Below are positions 1-5,015 of a DNA stretch of 5,015 bases, one piece after another. The stretch's first letter is position 1, and the number at the start of each line of letters is the position of its first letter. The translations under genes and the position numbers were made by a program. Source of the DNA: an uncultured Ruminococcus sp. Lineage in GTDB: Bacteria > Bacillota > Clostridia > Oscillospirales > Acutalibacteraceae. The stretch covers positions 1 to 5,015 of the forward strand of contig CACXDE010000137.1 of the NCBI GenBank assembly GCA_902766305.1, given 5' to 3'. The notes under the pieces are model-generated. The model searched no databases. It was not told where the DNA came from and saw nothing but the letters and a program-made list of their open reading frames with translations.

Positions 1-456
1 CTCGTCATATACAAGAAAACCTCTGCATCCAAGACGTGCGGCACGTTTAACATCCTCAATTGCACGGACAACCTGCTCCTGACCGCGCAGACGGTAGCCC
101 ATTCTTACACCCTCTTCTGTATGAACAGAGGCTGACGTATCAGTCGTGGCTCTCGGACCTATAGCAAGAATCAGATCTGTCTTCCATTCATGGGCAAGCT
201 CGACCATTTTTGAAATTTCAGCGTCTGTAAGTCTCATGATACCCTGTGTCTGAGTTACACGATGAAGATACAGACCATAGGAGTCCATTGCTTCAAGCAA
301 CGCCTTCATTACCTTAGGTCCCTGAATACCGGGAACCTCAAAGCGGTACTGTCCGCCGTCAGCAAATCTCTTTTCTGACGTTGGAAGATCATAGGCATCT
401 CCACCCGGCAGACCGATAGACTTTAAAAACTCTCTTGTTTTATCCATACTGTTCAT
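1..456 (-). CDS. N-terminal part of a probable TIM-barrel protein, U32-peptidase-like (truncated by window edge)
   Basis: An open frame runs 152 codons from ATG at 456 to the window edge without a stop; the 3' part lies outside. The protein starts MNSMDKTREFLKSIGLPGGD. It carries a conserved-looking block YDLPTSEKRFADGGQYRFEV (22-41), then alternating helix and strand: KALLEAMDSYGLYLHRVTQT (51-70), IMRLTDAEISKMVELAHE (73-90), the strand DLILAIGPRA (94-103), RLRGQEQVVRAIEDVKRAARL (122-142) and the strand RGFLVYDE (145-152). The pattern fits successive beta/alpha units of a TIM barrel. From memory it resembles proteins annotated as 'peptidase' or 'U32 family peptidase', whose real activity is unclear. 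The position 14 bases after the MmgE/PrpD stop marks it as part of the same operon. It is more likely an enzyme on the same small-acid substrate than a protease, but that is inference. The existence of the gene is secure; the family name is tentative. Confidence 0.7.
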   Translation of the reverse strand, partial: MNSMDKTREFLKSIGLPGGDAYDLPTSEKRFADGGQYRFEVPGIQGPKVMKALLEAMDSYGLYLHRVTQTQGIMRLTDAEISKMVELAHEWKTDLILAIGPRATTDTSASVHTEEGVRMGYRLRGQEQVVRAIEDVKRAARLGCRGFLVYDE

Positions 457-465
457 AATCATTAT

Positions 466-471
466 CCTCCT
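466..471 (-). promoter_or_regulatory. Strong ribosome binding site before the partial barrel-protein gene
   Basis: AGGAGG on the minus strand overlaps the last base of the MmgE/PrpD stop codon (TGA, 471-473). Three in-frame ATG codons follow, with first bases at 462, 456 and 447. Their spacings from the site are 3, 9 and 18 bases, so the ATG at 456 is the best fit. The overlap with the stop suggests coupled translation. Confidence 0.75.
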
Positions 472-1739
472 CAGCAAAATATTCTTCTGTAAAGCTCATC
501 CGCTTTTTCCTTACCTACAAGCCCTTCCGCCTTTTTTATCAGATCATCCCGGCTCATAGGATTCTCGGGATCTCCTTTTGCATAATCTATCCGGCATTCC
601 TTTTCCTGCCCGTCCTTAAGATAAACCCTGACAACAGCTGCCCTTTTCTGAGGACATTCAGCTGTGAGAGCTTCATCCTCTTTTACATCTATCCTTGACG
701 CTAATTCAACTATGCTTTCGTCAAGCGTTTCAAACAGATCAAGGTCAGCCCTGCCGTATATAATACCGGCTGCCGCCGCATACGGCGTACTCAGCTTAGC
801 GGAGGCAATACCGCTTATGTTTTTATGATCGTGTCCCTTTACACCAAGCCTGTACGTCTTTATCTCTATTCTATCAATACTGTCAGCCGGAACAACGTCA
901 CGAAGTTTAACCGCAGCTTCTACAGCAGAATGACTATGGCGGCATGACGCATAGGGCTTCACATATATTCTTTCTATTTCAAAATAATCCGTTTTCTCTG
1001 TAAGCTTCTTAGTATCATATTCGTCAGAAAAAGTACGCAGAAAGCCCCTTTCTCCTCCGATCATATCATCAGGAACATCAAAAGCCGTATATCCCATCAA
1101 AGCAGCCGTAAGACCGTCCATAGCCGCCCTTCCTAAATTGTAGGGTTTCATCTCTGATTTCTGCTCCTGTATTTCAAGCATACCTGCCGAGCTGCCTGCT
1201 GCAAGCGTTATAACTCTTTTCATCTGTGCGCTGTCGAATCCCAATGCCGCAGCAGTACCAACAGCAGCGCCAATTGTTCCGCAGGTTCCTGCCGTATGAT
1301 ATCCACGCTTTTTATGGGACGGCCGCATCGCAATAGCTATACGGCAAGCCGCTTCATAGCCGATTATTATACCCTTATAGTAATCCTCATCTGAAATACC
1401 ATATTCACAAGCAGCAGCGTCTATTGCCGAAATAACTGCCGCTCCAAGATGTATCATGGCAAACCGCTGACCATCGTCAAGCTCAATACTGTGAGCATTG
1501 AATCCGTTTATCAGAGCAGCCGTTTTCGGGTCTGTCTTTATATCGTAACCATATACAGCCGATTTTCCTGAGGGTATCATTTTCAGAAAAGTTTCCCAGC
1601 GCTTTCTGCTCTTCAAAGCACCTGCCGCAACAACTGCCATATAATCAAACCGGCATTCCTTTGCCTTCCATATAATTTTTTCACTTATTGCTCCAAGCTT
1701 ATCATACAGATAGCTGACGAAAGCGTCAGTAGCATTCAT
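471..1739 (-). CDS. MmgE/PrpD family protein (2-methylcitrate dehydratase / cis-aconitate decarboxylase fold)
   Basis: This 422-residue cytosolic protein belongs to the MmgE/PrpD fold. Known members include 2-methylcitrate dehydratase, cis-aconitate decarboxylase (IRG1) and iminodisuccinate epimerase, so dehydration, decarboxylation or epimerisation of a polycarboxylic acid is expected. Family blocks are NGFNAHSIELDDG (78-90), RFAMIHLGA (92-100), GYHTAGTCGTIGAA (146-159), the KPYNLGRAAMDGL segment (198-210), KPYASCRHSHSAVEAA (261-276) and a C-terminal lid with STPYAAAAGI (317-326). Residues matching the catalytic set of cis-aconitate decarboxylase appear conserved by eye: D88/D89, H97, H148, K198 and H270. 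Length is slightly below the usual 450-480. The ATG at 1739 follows GAGGTG (1745-1750), which overlaps the dehydrogenase stop codon, suggesting translational coupling. The specific substrate cannot be read from sequence, and there are no PrpB/PrpC neighbours in the window to support a methylcitrate role. Confidence 0.88.
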   Translation of the reverse strand: MNATDAFVSYLYDKLGAISEKIIWKAKECRFDYMAVVAAGALKSRKRWETFLKMIPSGKSAVYGYDIKTDPKTAALINGFNAHSIELDDGQRFAMIHLGAAVISAIDAAACEYGISDEDYYKGIIIGYEAACRIAIAMRPSHKKRGYHTAGTCGTIGAAVGTAAALGFDSAQMKRVITLAAGSSAGMLEIQEQKSEMKPYNLGRAAMDGLTAALMGYTAFDVPDDMIGGERGFLRTFSDEYDTKKLTEKTDYFEIERIYVKPYASCRHSHSAVEAAVKLRDVVPADSIDRIEIKTYRLGVKGHDHKNISGIASAKLSTPYAAAAGIIYGRADLDLFETLDESIVELASRIDVKEDEALTAECPQKRAAVVRVYLKDGQEKECRIDYAKGDPENPMSRDDLIKKAEGLVGKEKADELYRRIFC

Positions 1740-1748
1740 CTAATCACC

Positions 1749-2717
1749 TCAAAGATACCGGTACGGCTTTATTTCATCATATTTTCCCTTATCGAACAAA
1801 TCAATATTTCTCATTGCACCATTCATCATACTGCTGAATGATTCATATGTCACACCGCCGATATGGGGTGTCAGAATAACATTATTTACGTTTTTCAGCG
1901 GATAATCATCCGGCAGCGGTTCTGCTTCATGAACATCAAAGGCTGCAAACGATATTTTACCGGATAAAAGACCATCTGCTGCCGCCTTTGCGTCAACTAT
2001 CGGACCACGTGCAGTGTTTACTATAATAACTCCGTCCTTCATTGCAGAGATTGTTTCAGCATTAATAAGATTTCTTGTTTCATCCGTCAATGCACAGTTC
2101 ACGCTTATAATATCTGATAACTCAAACAATTCCTGTTTATTAACGAACTTCATATTGTAAGCCTTCTCAAATTCATCAGGCATTTTTTCTATATTATCAT
2201 ACAGTATTTTCACACCGAAGCCTGAAAGCATTTTTACAAGGCGTACAGCAATATTCCCCATGCCAATTATACCGACTGTCTTTCCATGAAGCTCATGTGT
2301 ACGCAGTCCCTGCTGCTGTTTTTTCCAGATTCCGTCATGTGTATTCCTGTTTATCTCTGTCAGCCTTCTCAGACATGACAATATCAGAAGCATATTGTGT
2401 TCGGCTACGCTCTGAGAATTGACACCCTGATTCACATACAGCGGAATATTATATTTCTTCATAGCGTCAAGATCTATTGTATCAAGTCCTACGCCAGAAC
2501 GCTGTATCATTTTAAGCCTTCCGGCGCGGGACAATGTATCTTCCGTTATCCTTATCCTTCCGCCGGCTAAAATATAATCAATATCAGCTATGCTTTCCGT
2601 CAGACACTGTTCTGACTGTTCCTCAAGAAAGCATATTTCAAAGCCTTCCGGCACTGCATTCCTTACAATTTCAAGGGGTTCAGCCTTATAAAGATTAGTA
2701 AGAAGAATTTTTTTCAT
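1749..2717 (-). CDS. D-isomer-specific 2-hydroxyacid dehydrogenase, NAD-dependent (phosphoglycerate dehydrogenase-like)
   Basis: This 322-residue cytosolic oxidoreductase should interconvert a 2-keto acid and a D-2-hydroxy acid using a nicotinamide cofactor. The split substrate domain shows RSGVGLDTID (73-82) and NSQSVAEHNMLLIL (100-113). The Rossmann domain follows with GKTVGIIGMGNIAVRLVKML (145-164) and the acidic D174 in ILYDN, which favours NAD over NADP. The catalytic triad of the family is intact: R237 in NTARG, E266 in DVHEAEP and H285 in LTPHIGG. The fingerprint reads GMGNIA, so the third Gly of GxGxxG is Ala157. Length matches single-module members, and there is no C-terminal ACT domain of the serine-pathway SerA type, so true 3-phosphoglycerate dehydrogenase is less likely. 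The start at 2717 is chosen for its AGGGG site. It begins 13 bases after the ATP-grasp stop and ends 9 bases before the MmgE/PrpD start. The substrate is unknown, probably an acid handled by its neighbours. Confidence 0.9.
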   Translation of the reverse strand: MKKILLTNLYKAEPLEIVRNAVPEGFEICFLEEQSEQCLTESIADIDYILAGGRIRITEDTLSRAGRLKMIQRSGVGLDTIDLDAMKKYNIPLYVNQGVNSQSVAEHNMLLILSCLRRLTEINRNTHDGIWKKQQQGLRTHELHGKTVGIIGMGNIAVRLVKMLSGFGVKILYDNIEKMPDEFEKAYNMKFVNKQELFELSDIISVNCALTDETRNLINAETISAMKDGVIIVNTARGPIVDAKAAADGLLSGKISFAAFDVHEAEPLPDDYPLKNVNNVILTPHIGGVTYESFSSMMNGAMRNIDLFDKGKYDEIKPYRYL

Positions 2718-2723
2718 GTTTAT

Positions 2724-2728
2724 CCCCT
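2724..2728 (-). promoter_or_regulatory. Ribosome binding site that fixes the dehydrogenase start at 2717
   Basis: On the minus strand AGGGG lies 6 bases before the ATG whose first base is 2717. The longer in-frame reading from TTG at 2738 would overlap the preceding gene by 8 bases and place this Shine-Dalgarno inside the coding sequence. It would also add seven residues (MTEQGIN) ahead of MKKILLTN, which is the usual N-terminus style for this family. Confidence 0.8.
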
Positions 2729-2730
2729 GT

Positions 2731-4002
2731 TCAGTCAATAGAAATAAAAGCTATTGAATTACCGTCTTCATCTTCAATTTTAAGCCTGCTGAATATCTCA
2801 TCCGCAGCCGCCTGCTTATCGCAGTCCTTTGAAAACTTATACAGAATACTTCCAAGCACCTGAGCTGTAGTACCGTCTTTTCCGATAACATCCCCGGCGT
2901 GCTTTGTCATATTGCATTTTATTACATTATCGTCAGCAAGAATATCGCTGAACCCTTCCAGTCTGTAGATTTTCTTATCAGGCACACCGATTATTCTCAG
3001 CATAGCATACCTGTCCTCAAAGCATGGGTCTTCCTTTTCCATATCCCAATCGCCTTTACAGCTTCCTGTAAGAGCAAATTCTATCTGCAATGCAAGCTGA
3101 TCTATGCCATACTGATCCTCAACAAGAAGATAATGCTGACCGCCGCTCAGTCTGTAGCACATCTCGCACATATAAAAATCGTCCTTGTCAACAAAGGTCT
3201 GCAAAGATATAAGTCCCTCTCTGAACCCGTTTGATTTCAGCATATTTATAACTTTTTCGTTCATATCCTTCTTATATCTTTCTGTATATACGGAAGGATA
3301 TTCTGAATATGAAGAAACAGAAGAACCTGTTTCTTCAGATTTATATATCATTCTGTCATCAGTGGTGGAAAGCTTTATTTCACCGTCACAGGCAAAATAA
3401 GAAACAGCTATATTTTCACAGTCCATGTATTTTTCAACAATTACCTCTTTCACAGAGGAAAATGACATTGCATAGGAAAAAGCTTCTTCAAGCCTATCTT
3501 CGCTTTCACATTTCACTACTCCGCGTGAACCGCTGTTGTCAACAGGCTTAAGCATGACAGGATAACCGTTTTTCTGACAGAAGCAAAGGACCTTTTCATA
3601 ATCGTCAGCCATTTCTCCTGGTATTACAGAAACCCCTGACTCAATGCAGGCTTTCTTGAACTCAGCCTTATCTGTTGCAATAAGGAACTGTTTTTTACCT
3701 CCATAGCAAGGAAGTCCTGCTTCTTCACAAATTTTGAGATAATACTCCATATATGAATCCGTAAAGCCTGTCATTATACCGTCTATTTTTTCATCCTTTA
3801 CAAGCTTCACCATTTCTGGTATATCGGAAAAACTTATGTTATAATACTTGTCCGCGATCCTTTTGGCAGGCGCATTTTCATACGGGCGGTTATCAGTTAC
3901 TATAGTATACACACCCATAGCCTTTGCCTTTTTCACTATTACGCTGATAAGCTCAGTACTTCCAAGTACGAGCAGTCTTTTATTTCTGAGGTTTTCAAAC
4001 AT
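2731..4002 (-). CDS. ATP-grasp domain protein, probable carboxylate-amine ligase
   Basis: This is a cytosolic 423-residue protein with a complete ATP-grasp architecture. A Rossmann-like pre-ATP-grasp domain comes first, with LLVLGST (10-16) and VTDNRPYENAPA (35-46). It is followed by the DKAEFK helix (111-116), the lysine and glycine-rich ATP loop YPVMLKPVDNSGSRGVV (147-163, K152), the hinge EVIVEKYMDCENI (186-198, E190), a YPSVYTERY loop (235-243), the metal-site strand FYMCEMCYRLSGGQHY (276-291) and a C-terminal lobe. Family members activate a carboxylate as an acyl phosphate and ligate it to an amine or other nucleophile. Here the usual E-x-N metal motif reads E280-M-C282, so the Asn is missing, while R284 is kept. 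The ATG at 4002 has AGGAG at 4009-4013 with 6-base spacing, next to the stop of the DegT-like gene. The partner substrate is unknown. The family call is confident; the exact reaction is inferred. Confidence 0.85.
   Translation of the reverse strand: MFENLRNKRLLVLGSTELISVIVKKAKAMGVYTIVTDNRPYENAPAKRIADKYYNISFSDIPEMVKLVKDEKIDGIMTGFTDSYMEYYLKICEEAGLPCYGGKKQFLIATDKAEFKKACIESGVSVIPGEMADDYEKVLCFCQKNGYPVMLKPVDNSGSRGVVKCESEDRLEEAFSYAMSFSSVKEVIVEKYMDCENIAVSYFACDGEIKLSTTDDRMIYKSEETGSSVSSYSEYPSVYTERYKKDMNEKVINMLKSNGFREGLISLQTFVDKDDFYMCEMCYRLSGGQHYLLVEDQYGIDQLALQIEFALTGSCKGDWDMEKEDPCFEDRYAMLRIIGVPDKKIYRLEGFSDILADDNVIKCNMTKHAGDVIGKDGTTAQVLGSILYKFSKDCDKQAAADEIFSRLKIEDEDGNSIAFISID
3310..3337. repeat. Perfect 11-bp inverted repeat with 6-base loop inside the ATP-grasp gene
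   Basis: Arms 3310-3320 and 3327-3337 are exact reverse complements (tgaagaaacag and ctgtttcttca). They flank a 6-base loop, so transcript from the coding strand could fold into a clean stem-loop. It falls within codons 222-231 of the ATP-grasp gene, which encode a Ser/Glu-rich loop between the ATP-binding and metal-binding blocks. No run of T follows on the coding strand, so it does not look like an intrinsic terminator. It may be only a by-product of the Ser/Glu codons. Confidence 0.6.
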
Positions 4003-4013
4003 AAATATCTCCT

Positions 4014-4970
4014 TTAATCCATTCCGGCAATTGTCAGAAGCCTGTCCGTCATATATTCCATATCACCGGTATCATACCTTTGATCTACCGGCAGCGGAAG
4101 AATACTTTTTGCCATATCGTATTCAGCCTGATCTTCACTGCAAACATCAAACACGTCAGGCCATAAAGTGGGAATATAGATCTTCTCAGCCTGAAGCTTT
4201 TTTCTTATTTCAGCACCGTTTTCAATATACAGCGGATACATGAACGCGCCCTCCGGTATTGACAAGTCAAGCCTGTTAATGCTTTTAAATTTATCGTCAA
4301 GATACGTGAAATTTTCAGTCCTGCGCTGTCTGACAAATTCGTAGTCAATACCATGGAGCAGGTTCTTTGTAAGCCTGGAGATTTTCTTTATCGGCTCATC
4401 GGCAAAAAAATGGTTATTCTCTGAATATTCCTTATAAAATTCTGAGGCTGTTCTTTCATACCTTCCCAGCAAAAACCTCATTCTGTCAAATGATTCATCT
4501 GTCCCGATATCATCATTCAGTACCGAATCAGTATAAAGGAAGGCGCCGTCTGCAACTCCGAAATACTTTCTGCACGTATACAGAATATCCACTCCACTTA
4601 CGGGCATCTGAAAATATGCCTGCGCATTATCTACTATAATATTTTTATACTTTGTCTGCAAATCAAGTATCTGCTCATTGCTTATCTGACCGTAATAGTT
4701 CACAACATACAGCCATTCATTTTTTTCTATATCAACATCAGACGGAAGGAAATCACAGCCAACGGAATAAAACCTCACATCCGCATTTTCCTTTTTGCAG
4801 ACATTCATAACAGAGCTGCAAAGGAAGTACGGCAAACAGATTTTACTGATATTACGGCTTCTTATCAGATACGCAAGCGCATTCCTTCCGCAGTTCAGCG
4901 CAAGTGCTCCTTCATGCAGCATTCTGCCTGTATACGTATCAAGCTCTATATATCCGCCTATCTCCTTCAC
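4014..4970 (-). CDS. DegT/DnrJ/EryC1/StrS-like PLP-dependent aminotransferase-fold protein
   Basis: This 318-residue protein resembles the compact, divergent branch of the DegT/DnrJ/EryC1/StrS (fold type I, PLP) family often found in surface-glycan loci. It would be cytosolic, with no signal peptide or membrane segment. Visible landmarks are an N-terminal IGGYIEL (4-10), LNCGRNAL (26-32), LPYFLCSSV (46-54), NYYG (91-94), VDNAQAYF (113-120, with D114 as the likely PLP-nitrogen partner), CRKYFGVADGAFLY (133-146, with K135 as the candidate Schiff-base lysine), a central YPLYI (245-249), and a C-terminal LPLPVDQRY (291-299). Typical sugar aminotransferases of this family run about 370-400 residues, so this one is short. 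The start is GTG at 4970; it keeps the IGGYIEL block, which an internal ATG at codon 17 would remove. The stop lies 11 bases before the ATP-grasp start. Family membership is fairly secure, but the substrate, and even transaminase activity, are not. Confidence 0.72.
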   Translation of the reverse strand: MKEIGGYIELDTYTGRMLHEGALALNCGRNALAYLIRSRNISKICLPYFLCSSVMNVCKKENADVRFYSVGCDFLPSDVDIEKNEWLYVVNYYGQISNEQILDLQTKYKNIIVDNAQAYFQMPVSGVDILYTCRKYFGVADGAFLYTDSVLNDDIGTDESFDRMRFLLGRYERTASEFYKEYSENNHFFADEPIKKISRLTKNLLHGIDYEFVRQRRTENFTYLDDKFKSINRLDLSIPEGAFMYPLYIENGAEIRKKLQAEKIYIPTLWPDVFDVCSEDQAEYDMAKSILPLPVDQRYDTGDMEYMTDRLLTIAGMD

Positions 4971-5015
4971 AATCTCACCGTCCTATTATTTCAGTACGAC
5001 TTTTATCCATTTTTC
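4971..5015 (-). other. Leader of the DegT-like gene, probably containing the 3' end of an upstream gene
   Basis: Read on the minus strand, this 45-base stretch has two short open frames entering from beyond the window edge. One ends in TAA at 4986-4988 and would give the tail EKWIKVVLK, 15 bases before the next start. The other ends in TGA at 4975-4977 and would give KMDKSRTEIIGR, 4 bases before the next start. The third frame stops almost at once. All other junctions in this operon are 9-14 bases, so the first frame fits the spacing slightly better, but neither can be identified. An AGGA at 4981-4984, 10 bases before the GTG start, is a possible weak ribosome binding site. I see no convincing -35/-10 promoter or terminator here. 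Confidence 0.4.

Noticed and set aside
471..2717. Methylcitrate-cycle (propionate catabolism) operon
   Set aside because: Only the MmgE/PrpD fold is present. No methylcitrate synthase or methylisocitrate lyase is visible, and the neighbours are an ATP-grasp protein and a 2-hydroxyacid dehydrogenase.
1749..2717. Serine-pathway 3-phosphoglycerate dehydrogenase (SerA)
   Set aside because: The protein lacks a C-terminal regulatory domain and sits in an operon with no serine genes. The general dehydrogenase family call is safer.
2718..2738. Longer dehydrogenase reading starting at TTG 2738 (adds MTEQGIN)
   Set aside because: It overlaps the ATP-grasp stop by 8 bases and uses a rare start, and a good AGGGG site lies inside it, 6 bases before the ATG at 2717 that gives a family-typical N-terminus.
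3310..3337. Hairpin considered as an intrinsic terminator
   Set aside because: No T-run follows the stem on the coding strand and it lies mid-gene, so termination is unlikely.
2899..3551. Three plus-strand open frames opposite the ATP-grasp gene (2899-3234, 3185-3400, 3309-3551)
   Set aside because: They are antisense to a well-supported gene and overlap one another, and their translations resemble no family I know. They are shadows of the real coding frame.
3848..4243. Plus-strand open frame of 131 codons across the DegT-like/ATP-grasp junction
   Set aside because: It is antisense to two real genes and to their ribosome site, has no recognisable domain, and looks like a chance open frame.
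4922..4970. Later start of the DegT-like gene at the internal ATG (codon 17, 4922)
   Set aside because: It would delete the N-terminal IGGYIEL block that appears to be a family feature, and no properly spaced ribosome site precedes it.

Overview
The window is one tightly packed polycistronic unit. Every credible gene lies on the minus strand, so transcription runs from position 5015 toward position 1. The moderately low GC content, strong AGGAG-type ribosome binding sites just before the starts, and 9-14 base gaps between genes suggest a Clostridia-like Firmicute, perhaps a gut or rumen Lachnospiraceae or Ruminococcaceae relative. This taxonomic guess is inference from style and family resemblance only.

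In transcription order the window holds: (0) a 45-base leader that probably carries the last codons of an unidentified upstream gene; (1) a short DegT/DnrJ/EryC1/StrS-like PLP-fold protein (4014-4970); (2) an ATP-grasp ligase-like protein (2731-4002); (3) a D-isomer-specific 2-hydroxyacid dehydrogenase (1749-2717, with its start corrected from an upstream TTG to an internal ATG); (4) an MmgE/PrpD-family protein (471-1739); and (5) the first 152 residues of a probable TIM-barrel protein of the kind I recall being labelled 'peptidase' or 'U32-like' (456 down to 1, cut by the window edge). Gaps between successive genes are 11, 13, 9 and 14 bases. Several Shine-Dalgarno sequences touch or overlap the preceding stop codon, which points to co-transcription and probably translational coupling. 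There is no intergenic stretch above 50 bases, and I see no RNA gene, mobile element, CRISPR array, terminator or recognisable promoter.

The gene set does not match a textbook pathway I can name. The DegT-like and ATP-grasp pair resembles proteins found in surface-glycan or other biosynthetic loci of Firmicutes and Bacteroidetes. The dehydrogenase, MmgE/PrpD protein and barrel protein look like small-carboxylic-acid chemistry: 2-keto/2-hydroxy interconversion, then dehydration, decarboxylation or epimerisation. One reading is an operon that makes an unusual hydroxy or unsaturated acid and couples it by an ATP-dependent ligase to an amine-bearing acceptor. That is a hypothesis. The 2-methylcitrate cycle is not supported by what is visible. 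The catalytic residues expected for the dehydrogenase and MmgE/PrpD folds are present, while the ATP-grasp and DegT-like proteins each show departures from their family consensus.
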